Positions 45,919-56,628 are shown, counted from the first letter of the stretch. The stretch is DNA of 64,000 bases from Methylobacterium soli (GCF_008806385.1 NZ_VZZK01000003.1:181222-245221); one strand, 5' to 3'. Notes: generated by a model not told the origin, from the letters alone. A program made the numbers and translations.

Positions 45919-47155
45919 CGATTGCTTCGCCTTCGGCGGGCCCCTGATGAGCGTCGAGGAGGCGGTCGCGCTGATCGGGGCGCGGCTGCCGACGCTCTCG
46001 GAGCGCGAGACGGTGCCGCTGGCCGAGGCCGACGGGCGCATCGCCGCCGAGGACCTGCACGCGGAAATCGACCTGCCGCCCTTCATGAACTCGGCGGTCG
46101 ACGGCTACGCCGTGCGCTTCTCCGACCTGGCGGAAGCCGGCGAGACGCTGCTGCCCGTGCGCGGCCGGCTCGCGGCGGGCGCCTCGGCGGAGGCGATCGC
46201 GGCGGCGGGGGCGGCCGTGCGCATCTTCACCGGCGCGCCGATGCCGGGGGATGCCGACACGGTGTTCATGCAGGAGGATGTGCGCGTCGCGGGCGACCAG
46301 GTCGGCCTGCCGCCGGGGCTGAAGCGGGGCGCCAATTGCCGGCCGGCCGGCGAGGACCTGGCGCGCGGCGCCGTGGCGATCCCGGCCGGGCGGCGCCTGA
46401 CGCCGCAGGACCTCGCGCTCGCCGCCGCCGTCGGCCTCGACACCCTGCCGGTGCGCCGGCGCCTGCGCGTCGCGATCTTCTCCACCGGCAACGAACTCGC
46501 CGAGCCCGGCGCGCGCCTGCCCCCGGGGGCGATCCACGATTCGAACCGGATCCTGCTCGCCGCCCTGCTGCGGCGCCTCGGGGCCGAGGTCAGCGATCTC
46601 GGCATCCTGCGCGACGACCCGGCGGCGCTGCGCGCGCGCCTGCCGGAGGCCGCCCGGAGCCACGATCTCATCCTCACCTCGGGCGGCGTCTCGACCGGCG
46701 AGGAGGACCACGTCAAGGGTGCGGTCGAAGCCTCGGGCCGGCTGGTCTTTTGGCGCCTCGCGATCAAGCCCGGCCGGCCCGTCGCCATGGGGGTGATCGC
46801 GGGCACGCCCTTCATCGGCCTGCCCGGCAACCCCGTCGCGGTCTACGTCACCCTGCTCTTCGTGGTGCGGCCGATCCTGGCCCGGCTCGGAGGCGCCGAT
46901 TACGCGCCGCCCCTGCCCCAGCCGGTGCGGTCGGCCTTCGCCTACAAGAAGAAGACCGGTCGGCGCGAATATGTCCGGGTCAGCCTGCGCCGGGGCGAGG
47001 ATGGAATCGTGGAGGCGGTGAAGTACCCGCGCGACGGGGCCGGGGTGATCACCTCGCTCACCGGGAGCGACGGCCTCCTCGAACTCGCCGACGCCGCCAG
47101 CGGCTTGAGCGTCGGCGACGTCGTGTCGTTCCATCCCCACGCTCTGCTCTGGTGA
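45902..47155 (+). CDS. moeA: molybdopterin molybdotransferase
   Basis: A 417-residue canonical MoeA that inserts molybdate (or tungstate) into adenylyl-molybdopterin. Conserved sites include MNSAVDGYAVR (62-72), IFTGAPMPGDADTV, FSTGNELAEPG, and GGVSTGEEDHVK, the last with the catalytic acidic pair. GLPGNPVAV and the C-terminal beta domain are complete. ATG lies inside mobB with a 17-nt overlap. It is the only one of the three MoeA-type genes here with all expected motifs. Confidence 0.92.
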   Translation: MAQLTDDCFAFGGPLMSVEEAVALIGARLPTLSERETVPLAEADGRIAAEDLHAEIDLPPFMNSAVDGYAVRFSDLAEAGETLLPVRGRLAAGASAEAIAAAGAAVRIFTGAPMPGDADTVFMQEDVRVAGDQVGLPPGLKRGANCRPAGEDLARGAVAIPAGRRLTPQDLALAAAVGLDTLPVRRRLRVAIFSTGNELAEPGARLPPGAIHDSNRILLAALLRRLGAEVSDLGILRDDPAALRARLPEAARSHDLILTSGGVSTGEEDHVKGAVEASGRLVFWRLAIKPGRPVAMGVIAGTPFIGLPGNPVAVYVTLLFVVRPILARLGGADYAPPLPQPVRSAFAYKKKTGRREYVRVSLRRGEDGIVEAVKYPRDGAGVITSLTGSDGLLELADAASGLSVGDVVSFHPHALLW

Positions 47156-47227
47156 GCCGAGCCTCGCGCGGCCTCGTCCCGGAGCGCCGGGGCGGATTCG
47201 CGCTCCGCGCCGCCAAACCCGGCACCG

Positions 47228-48217
47228 TCAGGCGGCCGGCGCGTAGCCCAGGGTCTCGGGCAACGCCGCCTCGATCCGCGCCACGAGGAGCGCCAGGGCC
47301 TGCGCATCCGCTCCCGCGCGCGCTGCGAGGTAGTAAGTTTCCTCCCCCAGCGGCGTGAAGGCGAGGCCGAAGCGGGCCGCCACCGCGCGGGTGCCCATGC
47401 CGCTATCGGCCGCCCCCGAGGCGATGATCGCCGCGACGGCTTGGTGGGTGAATTCCTCGCTCTCCGCGCCCCTGATGGCATCGGGGCGCAAGCCCGCCTC
47501 GCGGCAGAGGCGCTCGAACCAGAGGCGCGTGCCCGCACCCCGCTGGCGGTTGACGAAGCGCGCCCCCGTGCGGGCGATATCGGCGATGGAATCGAGGCCG
47601 AGGGGGTTGCCGGCCGCGCAGATCAGCCCCTGCTCGCGCAGGAACAGCGGCCTCACGGTGAGCGCGGCATCCTCGAACACCGCCCGGAAGGGCGAGCCGG
47701 GCTCAGGGGAGCGCGCCCCGAAATGAAAGCCCGCCGCATCGGCTTCGCCGGACGCGAGCCGGGCGAGGGCCTCGGCGCTGCCGGCGATCGTGACCTCGAA
47801 TTCCGGCCGGCCGGCGAGCGCGGCCGACAACAGGGTGTCGTGGCTGACGGCGAGGCGGAGGACGGGAGATCCGAGGCCGAGCAGGGGCGTGAGGCGCGCG
47901 GCGAGCCGCGCCTCGCTCGCCCGCAAAGCCGGCGCGCAGGACGCGAAGGCGTCAGCCAGGGCCTCGCGCAGGGCCTCGCCGAACGGCGTCAGGGCCGAGC
48001 CGTGGCCCTTGGTCTTGACCGCGACCGGGCGCCCGAGGGCGGCCTCCAAGCTCGCGATCCGGCCCCAGGCCGAGCGGTAGGAGACGCCGAGGCCGCGGGC
48101 CGCCGCCTGGACCGAGCGCTCCCGCGCCACCGCGTCGAGCAGCGCGAAGACGGGTTCGAGGGCGATGTCGCACTCGGCGAGCCGAAGATGGCCCGCGACC
48201 GAGAGGGAAAGCTTCAT
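47228..48217 (-). CDS. ModE/LysR-like regulator with substrate-binding domain
   Basis: A 329-residue regulator. The N-terminal winged helix is ModE/LysR-type (VFALLDAVARERSVQAAARGLG, then RSAWGRIASLEAALG, about residues 22-62). The C-terminal part (about 100-325) is a PBP-like domain related to that on the MoeA fusion (FVNRQRGAGTRLWFERL). It is divergent from tupBCA and convergent with moeA, so control of tungstate/molybdate uptake is likely. ATG 48217. Confidence 0.85.
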   Translation of the reverse strand: MKLSLSVAGHLRLAECDIALEPVFALLDAVARERSVQAAARGLGVSYRSAWGRIASLEAALGRPVAVKTKGHGSALTPFGEALREALADAFASCAPALRASEARLAARLTPLLGLGSPVLRLAVSHDTLLSAALAGRPEFEVTIAGSAEALARLASGEADAAGFHFGARSPEPGSPFRAVFEDAALTVRPLFLREQGLICAAGNPLGLDSIADIARTGARFVNRQRGAGTRLWFERLCREAGLRPDAIRGAESEEFTHQAVAAIIASGAADSGMGTRAVAARFGLAFTPLGEETYYLAARAGADAQALALLVARIEAALPETLGYAPAA

Positions 48218-48271
48218 ATGCAACGGCTTTCCTATTGAAATGCCGACGAGCGGGATATCATGACCTTCGTA

Positions 48272-48287
48272 TCCGCGCAGCAGCGGA
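48272..48287. promoter_or_regulatory. small inverted repeat upstream of tupB
   Basis: TCCGC (48272-48276) and GCGGA (48283-48287) form a short inverted repeat in the 103-bp gap between the regulator and tupB. It is a weak operator candidate for that regulator; no classic ModE box is evident. Confidence 0.25.
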
Positions 48288-48320
48288 CATCCGTGAGCGA
48301 GAGACCCCGCAGGCAGAACC

Positions 48321-49016
48321 ATGCTCGACACCCTGGCGGACAGCGTCGCGCGGCTGGCGCGCCTCGACCATGAGGTTCTGGCGATCGCCTGGCTGTCGCT
48401 GCGCGTCAGCCTCACGGCGGTGCTGATCGGGGCGGTTGCCGGCGTCCCCCTCGGGGCGCTGGTGGCGGTGGTGCGCTTTCCCGGGCGGCAGGTTCTGGTC
48501 GGCCTCCTCAATGCCAGCATGGGTCTGCCGCCGGTCATCGTCGGCCTGGTGATCTACCTGCTGCTCTCCCGCTCCGGCCCCCTCGGGCCCTTCGGCCTGC
48601 TCTTCACACCCTCCGCGATGGTGACGGCCCAGGCGGTGCTGGTGACGCCCCTGATCGCCGCCCTCACGCGGCAGATCGTGGCCGATGCCGAGGCCCATCT
48701 CGGGGACCAGCTCCGCTCGCTCCGGCTCTCGCCCTGGCGCCGGGCCGGGCTTCTCGTCTTCGACGTGCGCTTCTCCCTCGTCACCGCGATCCTGGCGGCC
48801 TTCGGCCGGGCGATCTCGGAGATCGGCGCCGTCCTGGTCGTCGGCGGCAATATCGACGGCTTCACCCGCACCCTGACGACCGCGATCTCTCTGGAGACCC
48901 AGAAGGGCGACCTCGCCCTGGCGCTCGCCCTCGGGCTCGTGCTGATGGGCCTCGTCCTCGTGGTGAACGCCGCCGCCACCGTGCTGCGGGCCTATGCCGT
49001 CCGGGCCTACGGATGA
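48321..49016 (+). CDS. tupB: tungstate ABC transporter permease
   Basis: A 231-residue inner-membrane permease with about five hydrophobic segments. The EAA-like loop (SLRLSPWRRAGLLVFDVRFS) contacts the ATPase. Together with the TTSTEQSG-type binding protein downstream it fits TupB rather than ModB, and FGRAISEIGAVLVVGGNIDG is typical of this group. It begins the tup operon, with a 4-nt overlap to tupC. Confidence 0.87.
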   Translation: MLDTLADSVARLARLDHEVLAIAWLSLRVSLTAVLIGAVAGVPLGALVAVVRFPGRQVLVGLLNASMGLPPVIVGLVIYLLLSRSGPLGPFGLLFTPSAMVTAQAVLVTPLIAALTRQIVADAEAHLGDQLRSLRLSPWRRAGLLVFDVRFSLVTAILAAFGRAISEIGAVLVVGGNIDGFTRTLTTAISLETQKGDLALALALGLVLMGLVLVVNAAATVLRAYAVRAYG

Positions 49017-49750
49017 GCGCGGCGCCCTCCCCCTCCCTGCCCCTGCGCCTCGACGGGCTGGTCTACCGGGCCGGGCCCAAGACCATCATCGACGGCCTCG
49101 ACGCGACGATCACGACCCCCGGCATTACCGCCCTGATCGGCCCGAACGGGGCGGGCAAGAGCGTGACCCTGCGCCTGATCGACGGGTTGCTGCGCCCGGA
49201 TGCGGGCACGATCCGGATCGGCGCCGGCGCGCCGGTGCGCCGTGCCTTCGTGTTCCAGCGCCCGGCCTTGCTGCGCGCGAGCGCGGCCCGCAACGTCGAT
49301 CTGGCGCTGGCGCCCCTCGGATTGAGGCGGCGCGAGCGCCGGGCGCTCACGGAGCGGGCGCTCGCCCGCGTCGGGCTCCTCGACCGGGCCGCCGACCCGG
49401 CGACCCGGCTCTCGGGCGGCGAGCAGCAGCGCCTCGCCCTCGCGCGCGCCCTCGTGACCGAACCGCAGCTGCTTCTCCTCGACGAGCCGAGCGCCAGCCT
49501 CGACCCGGCCGCCACCGAGCGGATCGAGACCCTGATGGCCGAGATCGCCCGGGGCGGCACAAAGGTGATCCTCGTCTCCCACAATCTCGGCCAGGTCGCG
49601 CGGCTCGCCGACGACGTGGTCGTGCTGGCCCAGGGCCGCGCCGTCGAGCACGGCCCGACCGCCCAGATCCTGTTCAAGCCGAAATCCGCGCAAGCCCGCG
49701 CCTATCTCACGGGGGAACTCCCATGGACCGCCTACGCCGCAGCCTCCTGA
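49013..49750 (+). CDS. tupC: tungstate ABC transporter ATP-binding protein
   Basis: A 245-residue ABC ATPase. Walker A is GPNGAGKSV (about 44-52), the signature is LSGGEQQR, Walker B is LLLLDEPSA, and the H-loop is VSHNLGQ. The unusual Q-loop area FVFQRPALLRASA is common in TupC-like ATPases. Its ATG overlaps tupB (ATGA). It powers oxyanion uptake with TupA and TupB. Confidence 0.88.
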   Translation: MSAAPSPSLPLRLDGLVYRAGPKTIIDGLDATITTPGITALIGPNGAGKSVTLRLIDGLLRPDAGTIRIGAGAPVRRAFVFQRPALLRASAARNVDLALAPLGLRRRERRALTERALARVGLLDRAADPATRLSGGEQQRLALARALVTEPQLLLLDEPSASLDPAATERIETLMAEIARGGTKVILVSHNLGQVARLADDVVVLAQGRAVEHGPTAQILFKPKSAQARAYLTGELPWTAYAAAS

Positions 49751-50553
49751 GCCTCGCGCTCGCCAGCGTCATCCTCGGGCCGGCGGCGGCCGCCGATCAG
49801 GCCTCGATCACGGTGGCCTCGACCACCTCGACCGAGCAATCGGGCCTGTTCCGGTACCTGCTGCCGAAATTCACCGAGCGGACCGGCATCGCCGTGAAGG
49901 TGGTGGCGCTCGGCACCGGGCAGGCCCTCGATGTGGGCCGGCGCGGCGACGCCGACGTGGTGTTCGTGCACGACAAGGCGGCCGAGGAGACGTTCCTGGC
50001 CGAGGGCGCGGGCGTGAAGCGCCACGACGTCATGTACAACGACTTCGTCATCATCGGCCCCAAGGCCGACCCGGCCGGCGCGGCGGGCCAGGACGTGACG
50101 CGGGCCCTGCGCAAGATCGCCGAGGCCAAGGCGCCCTTCGTCTCGCGCGGCGACCGCTCCGGCACGCACGCGGCGGAGCTGCGCTACTGGAAGGATGCGG
50201 GCATCGATCTCGGGGCGGTCCGGGGCGAATGGTACAGGGATGTCGGCCAGGGCATGGGCCCGGCGCTGAACACCGCCTCGGCCAGCAACGCCTACCTGCT
50301 GAGCGACCGCGGCACCTGGCTCTCCTTCAAGAATCGCGGCGACCTCGCCGTGCTGGTCCAGGGCGACAAGCGCCTGTTCAACCAATACGGCGTGATGCTG
50401 GTGAACCCCGCGAAGCACCCGCAGGTGAAGGTGAAGGAGGGCCAGGCCTTCATCGACTGGCTGATCTCGCCCGAGGGCCAGCGCGACATCGTGGGCTACA
50501 GAATCGAGGGCGAGCAGCTGTTCTTCCCCAACGCGGTTCCGGGCAAGTCCTGA
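49723..50553 (+). CDS. tupA: tungstate-binding periplasmic protein
   Basis: A 276-residue exported binding protein. A signal peptide (LLSLALASVILGPAAAA, about 8-24) precedes the TupA hallmark STTSTEQSG (33-41), which forms the oxyanion site. Other family blocks are FVSRGDRSGTHAAE and YLLSDRGTW. The ATG lies inside tupC (28-nt overlap) with GGGGGA just upstream. Tungstate rather than molybdate is inferred from the TTxT motif. Confidence 0.9.
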   Translation: MDRLRRSLLSLALASVILGPAAAADQASITVASTTSTEQSGLFRYLLPKFTERTGIAVKVVALGTGQALDVGRRGDADVVFVHDKAAEETFLAEGAGVKRHDVMYNDFVIIGPKADPAGAAGQDVTRALRKIAEAKAPFVSRGDRSGTHAAELRYWKDAGIDLGAVRGEWYRDVGQGMGPALNTASASNAYLLSDRGTWLSFKNRGDLAVLVQGDKRLFNQYGVMLVNPAKHPQVKVKEGQAFIDWLISPEGQRDIVGYRIEGEQLFFPNAVPGKS

Positions 50554-50871
50554 GCCGCCCGGATCGCACGGACACGACGCGAGAATCATCCGGTTATTGT
50601 CAGACTTCGTTGACACGAGGCCTTGCGGTGGCGCGCGAACCGGCTAGCCTCTGACCCGAGGCCGCATCCGGGCGAGTTGACCGATCGCCGGGATGCGGAG
50701 ACGGCGCGCCCGCTCGACTAAAACGCAGGACGATCTCGCGACTTCAGATCTCCACGCCCCAGATCCCGGTTTTCTCGAGCAGAACGGCAGCATCTGGCCT
50801 GTCTCCTGCTTAGCGTGATCGAAGGCACCTGCGACCGGCGTGCGCTTCGACGGCGTCCGTGGGAGATCCCG
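50554..50871. other. intergenic region, tupA to the symporter gene
   Basis: No gene is supported. A perfect TTGACA at about 50610 lacks a convincing -10. A long imperfect inverted repeat lies at 50662-50698. Confidence 0.4.
50662..50698. repeat. 14-bp imperfect inverted repeat
   Basis: CCGCATCCGGGCGA (50662-50675) pairs with TCGCCGGGATGCGG (50685-50698) with a single mismatch and a 9-nt loop. It lies 110 bp after tupA, without a T-run. It may act as an operator, a leader hairpin of the symporter gene or an mRNA-end stabiliser. Confidence 0.55.
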
Positions 50872-52152
50872 ATGCGATCAAGGCTGACCACCTACATCTT
50901 CATCGGGATGCTGCTCGGCATCGCGGTCGGGTATCTCTGCAGCATCACCTGGCCCGACCCGCAGACCGCCAAGGAGATCGCCGGCTACATCGCGCTGATC
51001 AGCGACGTCTTCCTGCGGCTGATCAAGATGATCATCGCGCCGCTGGTGTTCTCGACCCTGGTGGTCGGCATCGCGCATCTCGGCGACACCGCCTCGGTCG
51101 GGCGCGTCGGCGGCAAGGCGCTGCTCTGGTTCGTCGGCGCCTCGCTCTGCTCGCTGCTGCTCGGCCTCGTGATGGTCAACATCCTGCGCCCGGGCGACAA
51201 CCTCAACCTGCCGCTGCCGGATGCGGGCGCCTCGACGAACCTCAAGGCGGCCTCGCTCTCGCTCAAGGAATTCGTCATCCACCTGGTGCCCAAGAGCCCC
51301 GTGGAGGCGATGGCCAACAACGAGATCCTGCAGATCGTGGTGTTCTCGGTCTTCTTCGGCGTCGCACTCGCGGCCATCGGCGAGAAGGGCAAGCCGCTTG
51401 CGGTCGGGATCGAGTGCCTCGCCGACGTGATGCTGAAGATCACCGGCTACGTCATGAACTTCGCCCCCGTGGCGGTCTTCGCGGCGATCGCCGCCACCAT
51501 CACCACGCAGGGCATCGGGGTGATCGTCACCTACGCCAAGTTCATGCTGGAATTCTATTTCAGCCTCGCGATGCTCTGGTGCCTCCTGGTGCTGGCGGGC
51601 TTCTTCCTCGTCGGCGGCGGCGGCATCCGCCGGCTCCTCGACCTGATCAAGGAGCCCTTCGTCCTCGCCTTCTCGACGGCCTCGAGCGAGGCGGCCTACC
51701 CCAAGACCCTGGCGAATCTCGAGCGCTTCGGCGTGCCCAACCGCATCACCTCCTTCGTGCTGCCGATGGGCTACTCGTTCAACCTCGACGGCTCGATGAT
51801 GTACTGCACCTTCGCGGTGATGTTCATCGCGCAGGCCTACAACATCCCGCTCTCCCTCGGGCAGCAGCTCACCATGCTGCTCCTGCTGATGGTCACCTCG
51901 AAGGGCATGGCGGGGGTGCCGCGCGCCTCGCTCGTCGTCATCTCGGCGACGCTCGCGACCTTCCACATCCCGGAAGCGGGCCTCCTGCTGATCATCGGCA
52001 TCGACCAGTTCCTCGATATGGGCCGCTCGGCCACGAACGTCCTCGGCAACAGCGTCGCCACCGTGGCGGTGGCCAAGTGGGAGGGGCAGCTCGCCACGAC
52101 GGACCAGCGGCTCGACCGCGACGTGAACCCGCTGCCGGAGCCCGCGGAATAG
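50872..52152 (+). CDS. dicarboxylate/amino acid:cation symporter
   Basis: A 426-residue DAACS-family transporter (DctA/GltP type) importing C4-dicarboxylates or acidic amino acids with protons or sodium. It has about eight membrane helices, a serine-rich re-entrant loop FSTASSEAAYPKTL and the substrate-site motif SFNLDGSMMY in place of the usual NxDG. GLLLIIGIDQFLDMGRSATNVLGN matches the cation/substrate loop. ATG 50872 is chosen for GGGAGA 5 nt upstream. The setting suggests aspartate/glutamate. Confidence 0.9.
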   Translation: MRSRLTTYIFIGMLLGIAVGYLCSITWPDPQTAKEIAGYIALISDVFLRLIKMIIAPLVFSTLVVGIAHLGDTASVGRVGGKALLWFVGASLCSLLLGLVMVNILRPGDNLNLPLPDAGASTNLKAASLSLKEFVIHLVPKSPVEAMANNEILQIVVFSVFFGVALAAIGEKGKPLAVGIECLADVMLKITGYVMNFAPVAVFAAIAATITTQGIGVIVTYAKFMLEFYFSLAMLWCLLVLAGFFLVGGGGIRRLLDLIKEPFVLAFSTASSEAAYPKTLANLERFGVPNRITSFVLPMGYSFNLDGSMMYCTFAVMFIAQAYNIPLSLGQQLTMLLLLMVTSKGMAGVPRASLVVISATLATFHIPEAGLLLIIGIDQFLDMGRSATNVLGNSVATVAVAKWEGQLATTDQRLDRDVNPLPEPAE

Positions 52153-52174
52153 GCCCCATCCGGAGGTCGCCCCC

Positions 52175-53092
52175 ATGTTAGCCCGCGCCAGCTCAGCCCG
52201 TGGTTTCGCCGCTCTCAGCCTCGGGGCCCTCGCGCTCCTCGGCCTCGTCACGCCCGCCCCCGCCATCGAGGTGCTGAGCGGGACCCTCAAGAAGGTGCGG
52301 GAGAGCGGGGCGATCACCCTCGGCTACCGCGAGAGCTCGCTGCCCTTCTCCTTCCTCGACGCGACGGGCAAGCCGGTGGGCTACGCCCTCGACCTCTGCC
52401 TCGAAGTGGTCGACGACGTCGCCAAGGAGGTCGGTCTGCCCAACCTCGCGGTGCGCTACGAGCCGGTGACCTCGGAGAACCGCATCCCGGCGGTGGTCTC
52501 GGGCAAGATCGACCTCGAATGCGGCTCGACCACCGCCAACCCGGAGCGCCGGCGGCAGGTCGCGTTCTCGCCGGTCACCTATTTCAGCGCCACGAAGCTC
52601 CTGGTGCGGCGCGATTCGCCGGTGAAGTCCTACCGCGACCTCGCCGACCGCAAGGTGGCGGTGACGGCCGGCACCACCAACGAGGGGGCCCTGCGCAGCC
52701 TCTTCGCCCAGCTCAAGATCCCCGCCACCATCGTGACCGGGCGCGACCACGCGGAATCCTTCGCCATGGTGAAGGACGGGCGCGCCGACGCCCTCGGCCT
52801 CGACGACGTGCTGCTCTACGGGCTCCTGGCCGGGGCCGGGCCCGAGGGGGCCTCCTTCAAGGTGCTGCCCGACAAGCTGTCCTTCGAGCCCTACGGGCTG
52901 ATGTTCCGCAAGGACGACCCGGATTTCGCGGGCGTCGTCGCGGGCACCTTTGGGCGCCTCGCCGAATCGCGCGAGCTGCGCTGGCTCTACGAGAAATGGT
53001 TCCTCAAGCGCCTGCCGAACGGCGAGCGCCTGAACGTGCCGATGTCGGACGAGCTGCGCACCAATTTCCAGGTGATCGGCCTGCAGGATTAG
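52175..53092 (+). CDS. amino acid ABC transporter binding protein (orphan)
   Basis: A 305-residue periplasmic solute-binding protein of the GltI family. The signal peptide (about 8-30, ending APA) is followed by a SGTLKKVRESGAITLGYRESS start, KIDLECGSTTANPERR and the VTAGTTNEGALRSL strand. It closely parallels the protein at 56926, which has its own permeases, whereas this copy has none adjacent. ATG 52175 follows a GGAGG site. It may share the downstream permease. Confidence 0.88.
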   Translation: MLARASSARGFAALSLGALALLGLVTPAPAIEVLSGTLKKVRESGAITLGYRESSLPFSFLDATGKPVGYALDLCLEVVDDVAKEVGLPNLAVRYEPVTSENRIPAVVSGKIDLECGSTTANPERRRQVAFSPVTYFSATKLLVRRDSPVKSYRDLADRKVAVTAGTTNEGALRSLFAQLKIPATIVTGRDHAESFAMVKDGRADALGLDDVLLYGLLAGAGPEGASFKVLPDKLSFEPYGLMFRKDDPDFAGVVAGTFGRLAESRELRWLYEKWFLKRLPNGERLNVPMSDELRTNFQVIGLQD

Positions 53093-53126
53093 GGGCCCGG
53101 TCGCCGGAGCGGGTCGGGAGGGGCGG

Positions 53127-54722
<1,596 letters not shown>

Positions 54723-54982
54723 GCGAGGCCGCACACCGATTCGGCAGCGGGTGCGCGCCTGCCGACGATGCCCCCGGGGCGCCCGCCGACCCGGTCGGGC
54801 ACGGCCCGATGCCGCCGCAATCTCCCGAGGGTTGTCCCACCCCGCGCCAAGGGCGCGCCCACGCCGGAATCGGCACAATCATCCCGTGCATCTGCCCCGC
54901 TTGGCACCATGCTGCCTGCGAGACTTTTTTGTCACGCTTCCTTGAAGACCGTTCCGAGTCGGGAACCGTAGCCGTGAGATCG

Positions 54983-55011
54983 GTTGCCAGAGCCACCAGC
55001 GCTCTGGCAAC
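54983..55011 (+). promoter_or_regulatory. 5' leader hairpin 1 of the porin gene
   Basis: GTTGCCAGAGC (54983-54993) and GCTCTGGCAAC (55001-55011) form a perfect 11-bp stem with a 7-nt loop, 27 nt before the porin start. There is no T-run, so it is more likely an mRNA leader structure than a terminator. Confidence 0.65.
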
Positions 55012-55013
55012 GT

Positions 55014-55033
55014 CTTCTCCGGGTTCGGAGAAG
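55014..55033 (+). promoter_or_regulatory. 5' leader hairpin 2 sequestering the porin ribosome site
   Basis: CTTCTCC (55014-55020) pairs perfectly with GGAGAAG (55027-55033) around a 6-nt loop. The 3' arm is the Shine-Dalgarno sequence itself, 5 nt before the ATG at 55039, so folding would block translation. Confidence 0.65.
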
Positions 55034-55038
55034 TTACC

Positions 55039-56613
55039 ATGTCTCGTCACATCTCGGCGTTGCTTGCCACCACCGCCGCATTTTACACGTGTGCTGCTTT
55101 TGCAGCCGACCTGCCCGTCAAGAAGGCAGTGCCGATCGAGTTCGTTCGCGTATGCTCGGCCTACGGTGCGGGCTTCTTCTACATCCCGGGTACGGACACC
55201 TGCCTGCGCGTCTCGGGCCGCGCCCGCTTCGAGGCCGGCGTCGTCGGATCGACCTACCAGCGCGGCAGCGACCTCGCGAATTATCGCGGCGCCCTGCGCC
55301 TGAACGTCGACGCCCGCACGCAGACCGCCTACGGCACCCTGCGCGCCTTCACGCGCCTCGACGTCCAGAGCCGCACCGGCAACTTCGTCACCTCGGGCTC
55401 GCAGCAGCGCCTCGGCAACGCCTTCCCGGCGCTCGGCCCCGACACGTTCGGTCGCGCTCAGCAATACGTGAACGTCGACAAGGCCTTCGTGCAGTTCGCC
55501 GGCCTCACCGCCGGTCGCGCCTCCTCGTTCTTCGACTTCTATGCCCACGACTTCGAGATCATGGCCCTGTCGCTGGGCTCGGACGTCGCCTCCACGAACC
55601 TGATCGCCTACACGGCGAAGTTCGGCGAGGGCTGGTCGGCCACGATCTCGCTCGAAGATCCGACCTTCCGCTGGCAGCCGATCTTCTCGTCGATCTCGAA
55701 CCAGGCGACGGCGAACTCGTCCTTCAACATCTTCACGGCCAGCGCCTCGCTGGCGCCGGTGGCCAACGCGTTCAACGCGGCCGGCCTGCCGACCTCGGGC
55801 GTCTACTACGACGTCACCCAGAAGAACCGCACGCCCGACTTCGTCGGCGCGCTCCGCCTCGACCAGGCCTGGGGTTCGGCCCAGCTCTCCGCCGCCGTCC
55901 ACGAGGTCGGCATCGGTCAGCCCACCGGCACGCTGTTCGGCCTGAACGGCGGCACGGCCTCCCTGGCCGCGGTGCGTCGTCCCTCGAACGAATACGGCTG
56001 GGCCGTGCAGGGCGGCGCGAAGTTCAACCTGCCGTTCATCGCCCCGGGCGATGCGCTCTACCTGCAGGGCGCCTATGGCGAGGGCGCGATCTCGTATACC
56101 GGCTTCCAGTCCTACACCGCCACCGAGCTCCAGAGCTCGACCCTCAACCAGAACACCCCGTTCGTTCAGTACTTCAACGACGCGGTGATCAACCCGATCA
56201 CGGGTAAGCTGGAACTGTCGACGAGCTTCACGGTCGTCGCCTCGTTCCTGCATTACTGGTCGCCCGAGTGGCGCTCGGCCTTCTACGGCAGCTACGGCGA
56301 AATCCAGTACAACAAGTCCGCCCGCGCCGCGCTCAGCGTCTCGAACCCGGCAGTCGGCGGCAACGTGCCTCCCTCGTTCCTGACGAACCTGTCGGGCTAC
56401 TCGCTCAGCCCGATCCTGCGCGACGTGAACCAGATCGTGACCGGCGCGAGCCTGATCTGGTCGCCGGTGAAGGATCTCGATATCGGTGTCGAGGGTCTCT
56501 ACACCCGGGTCGGCCTGCTGCAGGGCCGGACGCCGGACCTGACCCGGCCGAATGTGACGGTGAACTCACAGGACGCCTTCCAGGTCCGGGCCCGCGTCCA
56601 GCGCGACTTCTAA
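55039..56613 (+). CDS. outer-membrane porin (Porin_2 type)
   Basis: A 524-residue alphaproteobacterial porin. A signal peptide ending AAFAADLPVKKA is followed by VRVCSAYGAGFFYIPGTDTCLRVSGRAR; the two Cys are typical of this family. The rest is alternating beta-strands of a barrel (RGALRLNVDARTQTAYGTLR onward) ending with a C-terminal Phe needed for outer-membrane insertion. GGAGAAG is 5 nt upstream of the ATG within a hairpin. It is monocistronic with a strong terminator after it. Confidence 0.93.
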   Translation: MSRHISALLATTAAFYTCAAFAADLPVKKAVPIEFVRVCSAYGAGFFYIPGTDTCLRVSGRARFEAGVVGSTYQRGSDLANYRGALRLNVDARTQTAYGTLRAFTRLDVQSRTGNFVTSGSQQRLGNAFPALGPDTFGRAQQYVNVDKAFVQFAGLTAGRASSFFDFYAHDFEIMALSLGSDVASTNLIAYTAKFGEGWSATISLEDPTFRWQPIFSSISNQATANSSFNIFTASASLAPVANAFNAAGLPTSGVYYDVTQKNRTPDFVGALRLDQAWGSAQLSAAVHEVGIGQPTGTLFGLNGGTASLAAVRRPSNEYGWAVQGGAKFNLPFIAPGDALYLQGAYGEGAISYTGFQSYTATELQSSTLNQNTPFVQYFNDAVINPITGKLELSTSFTVVASFLHYWSPEWRSAFYGSYGEIQYNKSARAALSVSNPAVGGNVPPSFLTNLSGYSLSPILRDVNQIVTGASLIWSPVKDLDIGVEGLYTRVGLLQGRTPDLTRPNVTVNSQDAFQVRARVQRDF

Positions 56614-56628
56614 GATCCCAAGTCCCAG

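Larger units (their letters stand above)
54723..55038. other. intergenic region and porin leader
   Basis: No gene. A TTGTCA -35-like hexamer (54929-54934) lacks a good -10 partner. A small inverted repeat GTTCC/GGAAC lies at 54951-54966, followed by two stronger hairpins listed separately. Confidence 0.45.

Noticed and set aside
54904..54920. Sigma54-like TGGCAC near the porin
   Set aside because: The GG to GC spacing is 9 instead of the required 10, and no activator site is visible.
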